Source of the DNA: Paenibacillus aceti | Lineage (GTDB): Bacteria > Bacillota > Bacilli > Paenibacillales > Paenibacillaceae | Reading direction: 5' to 3' | Length of the DNA stretch: 64,000 bases | Assembly: GCF_003614185.1 (NCBI RefSeq) | Contig: NZ_KZ987724.1 | Location: forward strand, 3,872,107 to 3,936,106 | Part shown: positions 36,626-46,858 of the stretch, piece by piece | Layout: the number at the start of each line of letters is the position of its first letter | Numbering within the stretch: position 1 is the stretch's first letter | Notes under the pieces: model-generated | Told to the model about the DNA's origin: nothing | The model's input: the letters and a program-made list of their open reading frames with translations, nothing else | Databases searched by the model: none | Program-made: the position numbers and the translations under genes

Positions 36626-37507
36626 TCAAGCTCTGCCGATGACATGGCGGTCGATTCCGGCCAAATCCGGAATCGTCAATATTTCGCGCCAATGCCCGGC
36701 GGCGCGCAGCATATCGGCCACAGCCGCCGCTTGGCCCATGCCAAGCTCGAAGCCGATCAGCTTCGGCGGCTGGGGCAGCAGTGCGAGCTGCTGCATCATC
36801 ACGCGATAGGGGTAGAGCCCGTCCGGCCCGCCGTCCAGCGCGCCGCGTGGCTCATAATCGCGTACCTCCGGCTGCAGCTCGGCAATCGTATCCGCCGGTA
36901 TATACGGCGGATTGGACACCACGATGTCCAGCGGCTCGCCCGCGAATGGTTCAAGCAGGTTCCCCTGCTTGAACCTCACCGAGAGGCCGAGCCGCTGGAC
37001 ATTGTCCTGCGCCACCGCCAGCGCTTCCGGCGAGATATCACTCGCCGTCACGCGCCAGGCTGGGCGCAGATGGGCCAGCGCGGCAGCGATCGCGCCGCTG
37101 CCGGTACCGATGTCGGCGGCCTGCGGAGCGCCGCCCGGCCATAACAAATCGCCCAGTCTGGCGATTTGCTCCACCAGCAGCTCCGTCTCGGGACGGGGAA
37201 TCAGCACCGCCGGCGTGACCTTGAAGGTCAAGCCGTAGAATTCCTGTTCCCCGATAATATACTGCGCTGGCTCACCGGCGGCCTTACGATTGACGGCCGC
37301 CTCCCATGCCTGTTTGCTCCCGGACGGGAACGGGTCGCGCAGAGCGAGCAGATACTTCGCCCCCTCCAGCCCTAATACATGGCGAAGCAGCAGCTCGGCG
37401 TTCGATTCCGGATCTTTTACCCCGGCCTCCGCCAAAAAAGAAGAAGCCTCTTTACGGGCTTCCAAAATTGTAAGCGCTCCAGATAGTTGATATCCGTTAC
37501 GTTTCAA
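36626..37507 (-). CDS. prmC: Release-factor glutamine N5-methyltransferase
   Basis: PrmC methylates the GGQ glutamine of release factors. The 293-residue protein has the N-terminal helical domain, PRPETELLVE, the SAM-binding ADIGTGSGAIAAALA and the catalytic VVSNPPYIP. I chose the TTG at 37507: GGAG lies 9 nt upstream, inside the end of prfA. The open frame continues into prfA but its upstream part is not conserved. The next gene upstream encodes its substrate, RF1. Confidence 0.95.
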   Translation of the reverse strand: MKRNGYQLSGALTILEARKEASSFLAEAGVKDPESNAELLLRHVLGLEGAKYLLALRDPFPSGSKQAWEAAVNRKAAGEPAQYIIGEQEFYGLTFKVTPAVLIPRPETELLVEQIARLGDLLWPGGAPQAADIGTGSGAIAAALAHLRPAWRVTASDISPEALAVAQDNVQRLGLSVRFKQGNLLEPFAGEPLDIVVSNPPYIPADTIAELQPEVRDYEPRGALDGGPDGLYPYRVMMQQLALLPQPPKLIGFELGMGQAAAVADMLRAAGHWREILTIPDLAGIDRHVIGRA

Positions 37508-37511
37508 GGCA

Positions 37512-38579
37512 TTATTCTCCTTTTTCCATAAGCTCGGCTTGCTCGGCAATGGTAAGGGCCGATACAATTTCATCGATCTCCCCATTCATCACTTGATCAA
37601 GCTTGTGCAGCGTTAAGCCGATCCGATGATCGGTTACCCGGCTCTGCGGGAAGTTATAAGTCCGAATCCGTTCACTGCGGTCCCCGGTTCCCACCTTGCT
37701 CTTACGCTCGCCAGCATATTTCGCTTCCTCTTCCTGGCGCATCATATCCATGATCCGCGTCCGAAGCACCTGCAATGCCTTATCTTTGTTAGAGTTCTGC
37801 GATTTGCCGTCCTGACAGGTCGCTACGATGCCCGTCGGGATATGAGTGACACGCACCGCTGATTTGGTCGTATTAACGGACTGTCCGCCAGCACCGCTGG
37901 AACAGAAAGTATCTACGCGGATATCCTTATCCAGAATCTCCACGTCTACTTCCTCAGCTTCCGGCATTACAGCTACCGTCGAAGTCGAAGTATGAATACG
38001 CCCGCCAGACTCCGTCGCCGGAATCCGCTGCACCCGATGTGCCCCGCTCTCGTATTTCATTCTGCTGTATGCCCCGCGGCCATTGATCATGAAGATGATC
38101 TCTTTGAAGCCACCCAGATCGCTCTCGTTCACATCCATGATCTCAACGCGCCAGCCTTGAGAATCGGCATACCGGGTATACATGCGATATAAATCAGCCG
38201 CGAACAGCGCAGCTTCATCACCACCGGCAGCGCCACGAATTTCCACGATTACGTTTTTATCATCATTAGGGTCCTTCGGCAGCAGCAAAATACGGATCTG
38301 TTCCTCCAGCTCTTGCATACGTGCGGAAAGCTCCTCGATTTCCATTTTGACCATGTCGCGCATCTCATCATCCAGTTTCTCCGCTTGCATCGCTTTGGCG
38401 GCATCAAGCTCCTCGATGACACGCTTATATTCGGTGTAAGCCTCATAAGCCGGCTGTAAATCCGATTGTTCCTTGGAATAATCACGAAGCTTCTTCGTAT
38501 CATTAGCTACATCCGGATCACAGAGCAGCTCACTAAGCTTATCGTAACGATCAGCCAGGGATTGAAGTCGGTCCAACAA
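37512..38579 (-). CDS. prfA: Peptide chain release factor 1
   Basis: RF1 reads UAA and UAG. The 355-residue protein has the RF1 codon-recognition tripeptide PAT in [14 protein letters not shown] and the catalytic GGQ in [15 protein letters not shown]. It starts at a TTG (38579) with GAGGTG 7 nt upstream, and is followed at 4 bp by prmC. Confidence 0.98.
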   Translation of the reverse strand: MLDRLQSLADRYDKLSELLCDPDVANDTKKLRDYSKEQSDLQPAYEAYTEYKRVIEELDAAKAMQAEKLDDEMRDMVKMEIEELSARMQELEEQIRILLLPKDPNDDKNVIVEIRGAAGGDEAALFAADLYRMYTRYADSQGWRVEIMDVNESDLGGFKEIIFMINGRGAYSRMKYESGAHRVQRIPATESGGRIHTSTSTVAVMPEAEEVDVEILDKDIRVDTFCSSGAGGQSVNTTKSAVRVTHIPTGIVATCQDGKSQNSNKDKALQVLRTRIMDMMRQEEEAKYAGERKSKVGTGDRSERIRTYNFPQSRVTDHRIGLTLHKLDQVMNGEIDEIVSALTIAEQAELMEKGE

Positions 38580-38763
38580 GGAAATTCACCTCTCTCAAAT
38601 AGCAATATCCTTAAAAATTTAGCTATACAAACAAAATTCAGCCAATTTCAGCTGACATTTAATTATACCATAATTGACATGCCCTTGCATAGATAAGCTA
38701 TGACTAAGGCTAAGCCCTCCTTAGCTTCCGTCAATATAGAATTCATACAAGCAAATAATATAT

Positions 38764-38808
38764 AAAAAAAGCCGCAAACTCAACTGTAGAAGTCAAGAAT
38801 CACGGCGA
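38764..38808 (-). terminator. Likely terminator after the TM2 gene pair
   Basis: On the minus strand GCCG and CGGC close an imperfect A/T-rich stem, followed by seven T, 14 bp after the stop of the second TM2 gene. Confidence 0.55.
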
Positions 38809-38821
38809 CACAGCTATGAAG

Positions 38822-39283
38822 TTAATTTAAAAACCGTTCCGTGCCTGGAGGATGTCCCGGCTCTCCTACGGGTCTAAGTGCTACAATCTGGGCGATTAGC
38901 GTCTGCTCCAGCTGATGATTCCAGCTCCTGACGATTCCCGGCAGAAGACAGGCATCGACAATAACCCATATCGTCAATCCGATGAAGCTGATTAGAGCGA
39001 TAAACCCAAATATCAGACCCGGTATATACAAATTAGTATCGTAAGTGAAAGAATCATCCATCCCTATCAGCACTAAGAATAGTATGTAGGAAATAAACAT
39101 GACTATAAATAATACTAACTGAAGTATCCCGGAGACGGTTCTCTTTAAATACAAGCGATGTATGCCCAAATGCCCCATAAGCAGCATCAAGTAGGCAAAT
39201 ACGAGCGACTTCTCACGCTTGCGCATTTCTGAGCTAAGGACGATCAGTTCGTTCGTCGATAAATCCTGTTTACTGAACAGCAT
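38822..39283 (-). CDS. TM2-domain membrane protein (second of pair)
   Basis: The 153-residue protein has a TM2-type pair of helices (LMLLMGHLGIHRLYLKRTVSG) plus two more hydrophobic segments. The GHLGIHRLYL motif matches the TM2 consensus GxxGxHRFYxG. Its ATG overlaps the stop of the upstream TM2 gene (TAATG). It shares an N-terminal cytoplasmic segment (SSEMRKREKSLVFAY) with its neighbour (ESEVKNQGKNMVIAY), so the two are diverged duplicates. No function is known. Confidence 0.85.
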   Translation of the reverse strand: MLFSKQDLSTNELIVLSSEMRKREKSLVFAYLMLLMGHLGIHRLYLKRTVSGILQLVLFIVMFISYILFLVLIGMDDSFTYDTNLYIPGLIFGFIALISFIGLTIWVIVDACLLPGIVRSWNHQLEQTLIAQIVALRPVGEPGHPPGTERFLN

Positions 39284-39633
39284 TAGATCGGATACCTCTC
39301 GGAGAGTCCTCTATTCGCTAGAATGTTGTCGATGATGCGGTTCTCCACGATAGCATTGTGTTCCTTCACCCAAGTATGTACGAGGAACGCATCCACGACC
39401 CACCAGATAAAGGTAGCGATCATACCGATCACGGTAAGCGACAGAATCAATTGTGCAACCGCCGAACCTGTCTTTCCGAAATAAAAGCGATGACCACCAA
39501 ATAAACCAAGGAAATACCAGAGCACATAAGCGATAACCATGTTTTTCCCTTGATTCTTAACCTCAGATTCGAGCAGCAGAAGCTCCCTGGAATCGAGTTG
39601 GCTCTTTCTCGCTACTGCATAGTCCATACCCAT
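39283..39633 (-). CDS. TM2-domain membrane protein (first of pair)
   Basis: The 116-residue protein has the TM2 motif (FLGLFGGHRFYFGKTGSAVAQ) followed by a second helix (SLTVIGMIATFIWWVVDAFLV). AGGAGG precedes the ATG at 39633. It is co-transcribed with the longer paralogue just downstream. TM2 proteins are common but uncharacterised in bacteria. Confidence 0.88.
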   Translation of the reverse strand: MGMDYAVARKSQLDSRELLLLESEVKNQGKNMVIAYVLWYFLGLFGGHRFYFGKTGSAVAQLILSLTVIGMIATFIWWVVDAFLVHTWVKEHNAIVENRIIDNILANRGLSERYPI

Positions 39634-39784
39634 AAAATCCCTCCTAAATGAAAATGTATGAAAAATCTTTCTAAGTATACTAAACAGTCGAGCCACTGCT
39701 CAACACAATTTCTGGATATTTGGGCCAATCTTCGAGAAAAATTTTGCGGGATAGAAATACCGGCTAAAAGCCACGAATCCGCCT

Positions 39785-39863
39785 GAATAGCGGCCTCCCG
39801 TTTCGTTACCATTTTCCGAGGCTACTTTTTGGTGCTGATAGCGCTACCAAGTTCTGTTAAAGA
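39785..39863. repeat. Two inverted family A units (partial element)
   Basis: GAATAGCGGCCTCCCGTTTC followed by GTTACC (39785-39810) and GATAGCGCTACCAAGTTCTG (39837) match the inverted half of the family A element. The direct half is missing or degraded. Confidence 0.6.
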
Positions 39864-39981
39864 GTAAGTGTAAAGTGGGCTCTAAATACTGAAATGCAGA
39901 CTTTTGCGTATGAAACCACCTGTTTATAGGAAATTCCCGTATAGTGTCAGGCTGTTGAGAAACATTGGCAAGCCCACCGGC

Positions 39982-40169
39982 GCTCTAACGAAACTCCAGA
40001 TCGTTATTTCCGCAAAATCAGCACCATCTCAAATCTAACGAAACCCCAGATTGCTATTTGAGTAGAAATCCGTCATTTAGACCCCTTTTTGCCGCAATAG
40101 CGATACCGAGTTTCGTATAAATGTGAAATCGCCCCTTTTGACACAAATAGCGATCCCCAGTTTCGTTAC
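39982..40169. repeat. Family A four-unit intergenic repeat (copy 3)
   Basis: Direct units begin at 39982 (CTCTAACGAAACTCCAGATC) and 40034 (TCTAACGAAACCCCAGATTG). Inverted units begin at 40091 (GCAATAGCGATACCGAGTTT) and 40140 (ACAAATAGCGATCCCCAGTT). Unit spacing is 49-57 bp and the total is 188 bp. Confidence 0.85.
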
Positions 40170-40247
40170 AACTTCAGGGCAGCCACTGTTCTACGTTCCC
40201 AAGCATTACGTTGAGCAGCAACCTGCCGACGTACATACTTTTTCCCT

Positions 40248-40280
40248 AAAAAAAGAAGCCTGCCGGAGCCCCGACAGACC
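40248..40280 (-). terminator. Rho-independent terminator after ychF
   Basis: On the minus strand GTCTGTCGG pairs with CCGGCAGGC (one mismatch and one wobble), then TTCTTTTTTT, 21 bp after the ychF stop. Confidence 0.85.
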
Positions 40281-40301
40281 TCATTCATATCTACTTACGC
40301 C

Positions 40302-41402
40302 TTACACGTTAAAACGGAAATGCATGACGTCGCCGTCTTGCACGACATACTCCTTGCCTTCAAGGCGAAGCTGTCCACGTTCTTTCGCTACGTTCATGGA
40401 GCCGGCAGCGACGAGATCGTCATAGGACACTACCTCGGCACGGATGAATCCGCGTTCGAAGTCGGTGTGAATGACCCCGGCGGCCTGTGGAGCCTTCATG
40501 CCTTTACGGATCGTCCATGCCCGTACTTCCTGTACTCCGGCCGTGAAATACGTGTACAAGCCCAGCAAGCGGTAAGCCGCTTTAATCAGGCGGTTCAGCC
40601 CTGATTCCGCCAAGCCGAGCTCTTCAAGGAACATCGCCTTGTCTTCGCCCTCCAGCTCAGCAATCTCCGACTCGACCTTCGCGCTGATCGGCACCACCTC
40701 GGCCTTCTCAGCCGCTGCAAATTCGATCACCTGCTGCACGAACGGATTATTGTCCGTATCGGTAACTCCGTCCTCACTTACGTTCGCTGCATAGAGCACC
40801 GGCTTCAAGGTCAGCAAGTGCAGATCGCGGATGATCAGCTTCTCGTCATCCGTCAGCTCCACGCTGCGCGCCGGCATATCGTTATAGAGAGCTTCCTTAA
40901 TACGTTCAAGCAGCGCTACTTCTTGCTCATATTGCTTGTTGCCGCCCTTCATATTCTTGCGGGCGCGATCGATCCGTTTATCAACGCTCTCCAGATCGGC
41001 CAGAATCAATTCCAGATTGATCGTCTGGATATCGCTGATCGGATTGATTTTACCGTCAACATGGGTAATATTCTCATCTTCAAAGCAGCGGACCACATGA
41101 ACGATCGCATCCACTTCACGGATATGGGCCAGGAATTTATTGCCCAGCCCTTCGCCTTTACTTGCCCCGCGCACCAACCCGGCGATGTCGACAAATTCAA
41201 ATGCGGTCGGTACCGTCTTGTTCGGAGTGACTAGCTCGGTCAGCTTATCCAGACGCTCGTCCGGCACCTCGACGACACCGACGTTCGGATCAATCGTACA
41301 AAACGGATAGTTCGCGGATTCTGCGCCCGCTTGGGTAATCGCGTTAAACAATGTGGATTTTCCGACATTCGGAAGGCCCACGATCCCTGCTTTTAAAGCC
41401 AT
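40302..41402 (-). CDS. ychF: YchF/OLA1-family redox-responsive ATPase
   Basis: The 366-residue Obg-like protein has [18 protein letters not shown] (P loop), the [18 protein letters not shown] switch II and a TGS-type C-terminus ([18 protein letters not shown]). The expected guanine motif NKxD is replaced by NVSE in YAANVSEDG, as in ATP-preferring YchF proteins. It binds ribosomes and is linked to stress tolerance. Confidence 0.97.
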   Translation of the reverse strand: MALKAGIVGLPNVGKSTLFNAITQAGAESANYPFCTIDPNVGVVEVPDERLDKLTELVTPNKTVPTAFEFVDIAGLVRGASKGEGLGNKFLAHIREVDAIVHVVRCFEDENITHVDGKINPISDIQTINLELILADLESVDKRIDRARKNMKGGNKQYEQEVALLERIKEALYNDMPARSVELTDDEKLIIRDLHLLTLKPVLYAANVSEDGVTDTDNNPFVQQVIEFAAAEKAEVVPISAKVESEIAELEGEDKAMFLEELGLAESGLNRLIKAAYRLLGLYTYFTAGVQEVRAWTIRKGMKAPQAAGVIHTDFERGFIRAEVVSYDDLVAAGSMNVAKERGQLRLEGKEYVVQDGDVMHFRFNV

Positions 41403-41482
41403 ATCTATGACAACTCCTCAGTATTTGATAACTTGATAACTTTATTCACCTTCAACCATAGTACATATCCGCAGCATATATT

Positions 41483-42538
41483 TCAAGAATATCGTTCATA
41501 GGATGAATTTGTAAATCTGCGGACGAGCCGATTTGTGCCGCGCAGCTCCTCGATATTAGCAACTCCGATCCCGAACATCACGGTGCGCAGCTCCAGTTCA
41601 ATCCGTTCCAGCAATTCATCGAGCCGCCGCTCGGAGTTGACCGCAGGCTCCAGCACCGCACGGCCGAACCCGGCCAAGTTCGCCCCCAGTGCCAGCGCTT
41701 TGGCAGCATCAACCCCCGTGTTCAGCCCGCCACTACCGATGATCGCTGCGCCGGGAACCGCCTGCCGTACATCCACGATGCATTCGGCGGTCGGATTGCC
41801 CCAATCGGCGAACGCCTCCGCCACCTCACGGCGCACCTGGTCCTTGTTACGGAATTTCTCCACCTGGCTCCAGGATGTTCCGCCCGCTCCGGCCACATCG
41901 ATAAATGCGGCGCCGGCTTCGCAGAGCTGATAAGCGGTCTCCCCATCGATTCCCCAGCCCACTTCCTTGACGCCCACCGGGATAGGCAGAGCTCGGCATA
42001 AGGCTTCGATCCGCGATAATAAACCGCTGAAGGCTGTATCCCCCTCGGGCTGGAATACCTCCTGCAGACTGTTCAGATGCAGCACGAGCATATCGGCGCC
42101 AGCGATTTCAACCGCGCGTAGGCACTCATCCGCTCCGAAGCCATAGTTCAGCTGAACCGCTCCAATATTAGCGATGATCGGAATCGTCGGAGCATAGCGC
42201 CGTATTGCAAAGGTCGGCGCCAGCTCCTGCCGCTCAACTGCCGCCCGTACCGAGCCTACGCCCATCGCCCAACCCCGCCGTTCCGCCGCTTCAGCTAGAC
42301 GCTCATTAATTCTCCCGGCCAGCTCACTGCCTCCAGTCATGGAACTGATCAGCAACGGTGTGCGGAGCACTCGATCGAGAAAACTTGCGTCTAAGCGAAT
42401 ATCTGCAAAATTCAGTTCCGGCAGCGCTTTATGCCGGAAGGCATATTGCTCCAGTCCTGTGCTAATTCCTGTTCCGTTTACCTGCTCCTCCAAACAGAGC
42501 CGGATATGCTCTGTTTTGCGCTCGGATGTACCGCCCAT
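41483..42538 (-). CDS. fni: Type 2 isopentenyl-diphosphate delta-isomerase
   Basis: The FMN-dependent enzyme interconverts IPP and DMAPP. The 351-residue protein has RKTEHIRLCLEEQ, FLDRVLRTPLLISSMTGGSE, VGSVRAAVE, GADMLVLHLNSLQE, KEVGWGID and IIGSGGLNTGVDAAKALALG. AGGAGG precedes the ATG. It follows a phytoene-desaturase-like gene, so it may feed isoprenoid or carotenoid synthesis. Confidence 0.95.
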   Translation of the reverse strand: MGGTSERKTEHIRLCLEEQVNGTGISTGLEQYAFRHKALPELNFADIRLDASFLDRVLRTPLLISSMTGGSELAGRINERLAEAAERRGWAMGVGSVRAAVERQELAPTFAIRRYAPTIPIIANIGAVQLNYGFGADECLRAVEIAGADMLVLHLNSLQEVFQPEGDTAFSGLLSRIEALCRALPIPVGVKEVGWGIDGETAYQLCEAGAAFIDVAGAGGTSWSQVEKFRNKDQVRREVAEAFADWGNPTAECIVDVRQAVPGAAIIGSGGLNTGVDAAKALALGANLAGFGRAVLEPAVNSERRLDELLERIELELRTVMFGIGVANIEELRGTNRLVRRFTNSSYERYS

Positions 42539-42658
42539 TATCCATTCCTCCTATCTTCATATTCTCCTATTTTGCCCATTTATCTGTTGAACTGATGATC
42601 GCCTCGGATGAGACAGCCGAGTCCAATGTTCTTCCGCTCGCGATTTCCCCCCTCTTCA

Positions 42659-44149
42659 CTATTCCATCTCATGCGCAATATATCCGGCGACCAAATGGCC
42701 TGATAACGTAACATAGGGCACTCCCCCTCCAGGATACGTGGAGCCGCCTACGTACCACAGTCCCTTCACATCCCGGCTGCGATTGCTCGGTCTGCGCAAT
42801 ATTTGCCGTATGCTGTGGGAGGCCAGTCCGTACATACCTCCGCGGTAAGCCGCGGTATCTCGGGCGAGCTGATCAGGGGCATAGGTACTGAGCACATGCT
42901 GCTGCTGAATCCCCTGTAAACCATACCCCCGCAAGGTAGATAACACATGCTCGGAATACCTCTCACGCTGCTCATTCCAGTCCCAGGCATTGGACAGGTA
43001 AGGCGCATAAGTCATGATGAACAGATTGCTGTGGCCCTCGGGAGCGGCCTCCTTCTCAGTGTAAGAGGAATTGCATATGTATACGGATGGCTTGGAAGGC
43101 GGCCTCCGCTGATTGAAGATTTCATTGAATTCTTGCTCATAGCGATCCGAGAAGAACACGGTGTGATGCAGCAAGCGATCATATAATGAGGGGACACCCG
43201 CCAATTGCACAAACGCAGATAATGAGGGCTCCATCGAGGCGATTCTGCGGTCGTTCAGTGAAGGTCTGAACTCTTCACTCAGCAGTTGCTGACTAGTGGA
43301 CAGGAGATCGCCATTAATGACGATCAGCGGAGCCTCATAGTATCCCTCACTCGTCTCCAGTCCGGCGACCCGTCCGCCCTGAACCCGGATTTGCTGCGCC
43401 TCGATCCCCATTTTGATCTCGACTCCAAGCTCCTGCGCCAGCGTCTGCAGCGCTTCTACCAAAGCATAAGTCCCGCCGCGAATACTATAAGTACCATGAT
43501 CGACTTCACTGCTATGCAGCATGCCATAGATCGAAGGCGCCAGGAAGGGAGAGGAGCCGACGCGCGCCGCGTATCTTCCGAACAAGGCTAGGGTATTCGG
43601 ATGCGTGAAGAAATGGCGAAGCTCGCGATTCAAAGATCTTCTGAACAGCGGGACGACGCTCAGCAGCTCCATGACCATGCTGGCATTCCACTTCTCCCTA
43701 TGTCCCAGCGGCAGCTGGTTCATCAGCCTTCTCTTGACGCTCTGGAACATCATCCGTGATTCCTGCAGAAAGGCCGGATAATGCAGCGCATCGACCGGAC
43801 TATAAGTATCGATCTGATGCTGCATCTCCTCCACATCCCCGGTCATATCTACGACACTTCCGTCTGTAAATATACTACGAGAACGGGGCTCCAGCGGAAT
43901 CAGAGATACGTAATCCTCCATTCTGCGCCCCACGCTGCGGAACACATTACGAAATACATAGGGGAGCTCGATCGTATTCGGGCCGCAATCGAACCGATAC
44001 CCGTCGATGACAACTCGCTGTAATTTCCCTCCGATACGACCTTTACGCTCCAATATCGTCACCTGATACCCCCGGCCTGCCAATCCTATGGCACAAGCCA
44101 GTCCTCCGAAGCCTGATCCGACTACCAAGACCTTTCCCCTTGCCGGCAT
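42659..44149 (-). CDS. Phytoene desaturase / dehydrosqualene desaturase family FAD protein (CrtI/CrtN-like)
   Basis: The 496-residue protein has the FAD motif VVGSGFGGLACAIGLAGRG, GGKLQRVVIDGYRFDCGPN and the C-terminal GLWYVGGSTYPGGGVPYVTL of carotenoid desaturases. AGGAGG precedes the ATG. No carotenoid synthase (CrtM/CrtB) lies in the window. The substrate could be dehydrosqualene, phytoene or an oxidised intermediate (CrtNb/CrtP type). Confidence 0.92.
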   Translation of the reverse strand: MPARGKVLVVGSGFGGLACAIGLAGRGYQVTILERKGRIGGKLQRVVIDGYRFDCGPNTIELPYVFRNVFRSVGRRMEDYVSLIPLEPRSRSIFTDGSVVDMTGDVEEMQHQIDTYSPVDALHYPAFLQESRMMFQSVKRRLMNQLPLGHREKWNASMVMELLSVVPLFRRSLNRELRHFFTHPNTLALFGRYAARVGSSPFLAPSIYGMLHSSEVDHGTYSIRGGTYALVEALQTLAQELGVEIKMGIEAQQIRVQGGRVAGLETSEGYYEAPLIVINGDLLSTSQQLLSEEFRPSLNDRRIASMEPSLSAFVQLAGVPSLYDRLLHHTVFFSDRYEQEFNEIFNQRRPPSKPSVYICNSSYTEKEAAPEGHSNLFIMTYAPYLSNAWDWNEQRERYSEHVLSTLRGYGLQGIQQQHVLSTYAPDQLARDTAAYRGGMYGLASHSIRQILRRPSNRSRDVKGLWYVGGSTYPGGGVPYVTLSGHLVAGYIAHEME

Positions 44150-44184
44150 TCTATCTGCCTCCTCTTGTATCTCTACTTCACAAG

Positions 44185-45693
44185 CTATAGCAATGGTGAC
44201 ATTAATCTGGCTGCCGATTCCATGAAACGCACATATATTTTCTTATGCATGAAAGACTTCTTTTCAATCAGCTTGGTGGTTAACAAATCCCGTTCAAAAT
44301 CCTTCACAATCTTCTCTACACTGTCACTCTGTACAAGCAAAGCGTTCACTTCAAAATTCAGGTGGAAGCTGCGCATATCCATATTGGCCGTACCTACCGT
44401 GGCTACTTCCCCATCGACAATCAGCAGCTTGGAGTGAAGGAAGCCCTTCTCATATTCAAAGATCTTCACGCCGACCTCAAGCAAGGATGGAAAATAGGAG
44501 TGAGAGGCCAGGAAGGGCAGCCATTTATCCGGCCGCGCCGGAAACAGGATGCGCACATCAATCCCCGACATCGCCGCTACTCGCAGAGCCGAGAGAATAT
44601 CATCATCCGGAATAAAATACGGCGTGGCCAGCCAGACCGATTTCTTGGCGGTTGTGATCATGGAGAAGAATAGATTCTTGAGCGTCCGGCTCTCATTATC
44701 CGGGCCGCTCGGTATAATCTGAATCGCTCCGCCACAACCAGGAACCAGTTCCGGTGATAGATACTGCTGATCCATGATCCGCTCGCCATATACATAATGC
44801 CAATCCTGCAAGAAGATAATCTGCAGCGATCTTACCGCCTCCCCTTGGACCAGCATATGTGTATCGCGCCAAAAGCCATAGCTCTTATTGCGGCTCAAAT
44901 ACTCATCGCCGACATTCAGCCCGCCGATGAAGCCCGTGGTCCCGTCAATCACCACAATCTTGCGGTGATTCCGGTAATTGACCCGGCTCGATAAGGCGAG
45001 GAAGCGCATCGGTCCGAATACACCGACCTTGACCCCGGCAGCGCGAAGCTCATTGATAAATGACTTCGGCAGTCCGATACTACCGACAGCATCATACATG
45101 AAGCGGACCTCGACCCCCGCCTGCGCCCGCTCGATTAAAGTCTTCTGAATCTCCCGTCCTATAGCATCGGCACGATATATGTAATATTCCATATGGATAT
45201 GATGCTTTGCCAGCTTCAATTCCCTGAGCAGCGTAGAGAATGTCTCCTCGCCATTGGTAAGTACCTTGGTGCGGGTAGCCATCGAGAAGGGCGTGCGGGC
45301 CAGACGCTGCGACAATTGCAGCAGCCGCTGCTGAGCGGGCGTGAACTTGGACAGATCCCGTGGAAGCATACTGCCGCTATGATCGATCCGCTCGTAGCTG
45401 ATCCGATCCTGCTCTGCTTTTTTATCGAATTTACGTCTCTTGAAGTAGTTCTGACCAAGCAGGAAATACAGCACCAAACCGACGACAGGCAGCAGTGCCA
45501 ACACCAGAATCCAGGCTAGCGTGCTGGAAGGATTACGGTTCTCCATGAAGATAGCGAGACTGATCGTAACGACGGTCAGCGTCTGAAAAATACTAACCAG
45601 CATCCCTCCAAATTTACCGAAAATACCAAATCCGAAAAAATAGAAGGCAAATAATATAATTGCGATCAATAAGATCTGTAATCCACGTCTCAT
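44185..45693 (-). CDS. cls: Cardiolipin synthase (phospholipase D family)
   Basis: The 502-residue protein has two N-terminal membrane helices and two HKD motifs: NYRNHRKIVVIDG with GFIGGLNVGDEY, and FLHSKLLIVDGEVATVGTANMD. The FEVNALL segment and the acidic/aromatic C-terminus are also typical of Cls. The ATG at 45693 has AGAGAGG 7 nt upstream; the frame is open to 45711. Confidence 0.96.
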   Translation of the reverse strand: MRRGLQILLIAIILFAFYFFGFGIFGKFGGMLVSIFQTLTVVTISLAIFMENRNPSSTLAWILVLALLPVVGLVLYFLLGQNYFKRRKFDKKAEQDRISYERIDHSGSMLPRDLSKFTPAQQRLLQLSQRLARTPFSMATRTKVLTNGEETFSTLLRELKLAKHHIHMEYYIYRADAIGREIQKTLIERAQAGVEVRFMYDAVGSIGLPKSFINELRAAGVKVGVFGPMRFLALSSRVNYRNHRKIVVIDGTTGFIGGLNVGDEYLSRNKSYGFWRDTHMLVQGEAVRSLQIIFLQDWHYVYGERIMDQQYLSPELVPGCGGAIQIIPSGPDNESRTLKNLFFSMITTAKKSVWLATPYFIPDDDILSALRVAAMSGIDVRILFPARPDKWLPFLASHSYFPSLLEVGVKIFEYEKGFLHSKLLIVDGEVATVGTANMDMRSFHLNFEVNALLVQSDSVEKIVKDFERDLLTTKLIEKKSFMHKKIYVRFMESAARLMSPLL

Positions 45694-45900
45694 CGCTGTA
45701 CCTCTCTTCAAAAATACATGATTCTATTTTACATGAAGCTTGTCCTTCTTCCTACATGATTTATTGGAAGCCCTTTATTGCCGCTTGTTTAAACGCATAG
45801 CTGAGTAAATTTGTATCGGCCCCTATTTTATAATATAATCGAAAACGACTTACGGGTCATAATGAGAACTCACAAGTCACAACTGGGAGGAGGTTACCGA

Positions 45901-46803
45901 TTGTCAAGCAAATCGGAAGACAAAAAGAAATTAATTTTAAGAACCGCCATGCAGCTATTTGCAGCAAAAGGTTCATCAGCCACATCGATGCAAGAAATTG
46001 CCGACGTTTGCGGGATGTCCAAGGGGAGTCTCTATTTGCATTTCAAATCCAAGGATGAGCTGGAGCTTAGCCTGTTCGATTACTGCTATCAATTGCTGCA
46101 GGCCGCCCTGCTCCAAGTGGATCAGGATAGAAATCTATCGCCGAAGGATAATCTTATACGCAAGCTGGAGGTTCTGTTCGAGTTGGTGCTTGAGCTGAGA
46201 GGATTTCTGCATATGCAATTCAAGGAGTGGGTTAAAAAGGGGACGCTCTTCCAAGAGCCTGAGATTATGAACAAGCATAACGCTGAACTTCTACATTATA
46301 CCAAGAATACCCTGACCGCCGCCTATGGCGAGGAAATCATCCCCTATATGGGCGATCTTATCGTGCTCTCTCACGGGATGATCGGTACTTATGCCAAAAT
46401 GCTGTTCTTCCCCCATATGACTACAAATACGCGGCAGATTGCCGTCTATGTTATAAGCTTGTTGGATTCGGTCGTGGACCATCTACTGCAGAAGCGCCCT
46501 GATCCTTTAATATCGGATGAGCTGATGAATGTCTATGGGAAATGCAGAAGCTGCCAAGCTGAGACGGAGAAGCATCCCCTGCTCGTGATCAAAGAGCTGA
46601 AGGATCTGCTGGAGAAGCAGATTGTAGATGAGGAGCAGCGGCAGCAAGCCTATGAGACCCTGCAGATTCTGGAGCAGGAATTGCTCGATTCCCGTCCCCG
46701 CCGGGCGATTCTTAAAGGCATGATCGCTAATCTGGAGGATTGGCCTGAGCTGGGAGATAAGCTCCGCGAGCTGGTGAGATTGCTTCAGCCTTATTACGCT
46801 TAG
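45901..46803 (+). CDS. TetR/AcrR-family regulator of the adjacent RND exporter
   Basis: The N-terminal TetR helix-turn-helix is clear (RTAMQLFAAKGSSATSMQEI, then VCGMSKGSLYLHFKSKDELE). The ligand-binding part is long, and the protein (300 residues) carries an extra C-terminal helical segment of about 90 residues. That segment has CRSCQ and a Glu/Gln-rich coil. It starts at a TTG (45901) with GGAGGAGG 7 nt upstream. The exporter gene follows after 55 bp, so it is probably its local regulator, as for other TetR-RND pairs. Confidence 0.93.
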   Translation: MSSKSEDKKKLILRTAMQLFAAKGSSATSMQEIADVCGMSKGSLYLHFKSKDELELSLFDYCYQLLQAALLQVDQDRNLSPKDNLIRKLEVLFELVLELRGFLHMQFKEWVKKGTLFQEPEIMNKHNAELLHYTKNTLTAAYGEEIIPYMGDLIVLSHGMIGTYAKMLFFPHMTTNTRQIAVYVISLLDSVVDHLLQKRPDPLISDELMNVYGKCRSCQAETEKHPLLVIKELKDLLEKQIVDEEQRQQAYETLQILEQELLDSRPRRAILKGMIANLEDWPELGDKLRELVRLLQPYYA

Positions 46804-46858
46804 ACCAAGATCAAGTATTAATTTATATAGGAAATAAGAGAGGAGCAGAACCCTGCTT

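Larger units (their letters stand above)
39634..40247. other. Intergenic gap between ychF and the TM2 pair
   Basis: Nearly all of this 614-bp gap is repeats: two inverted family A half-units (39785-39863), a family B-like fragment (39893-39945) and a full family A element (39982-40169). No gene is seen. Confidence 0.6.
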
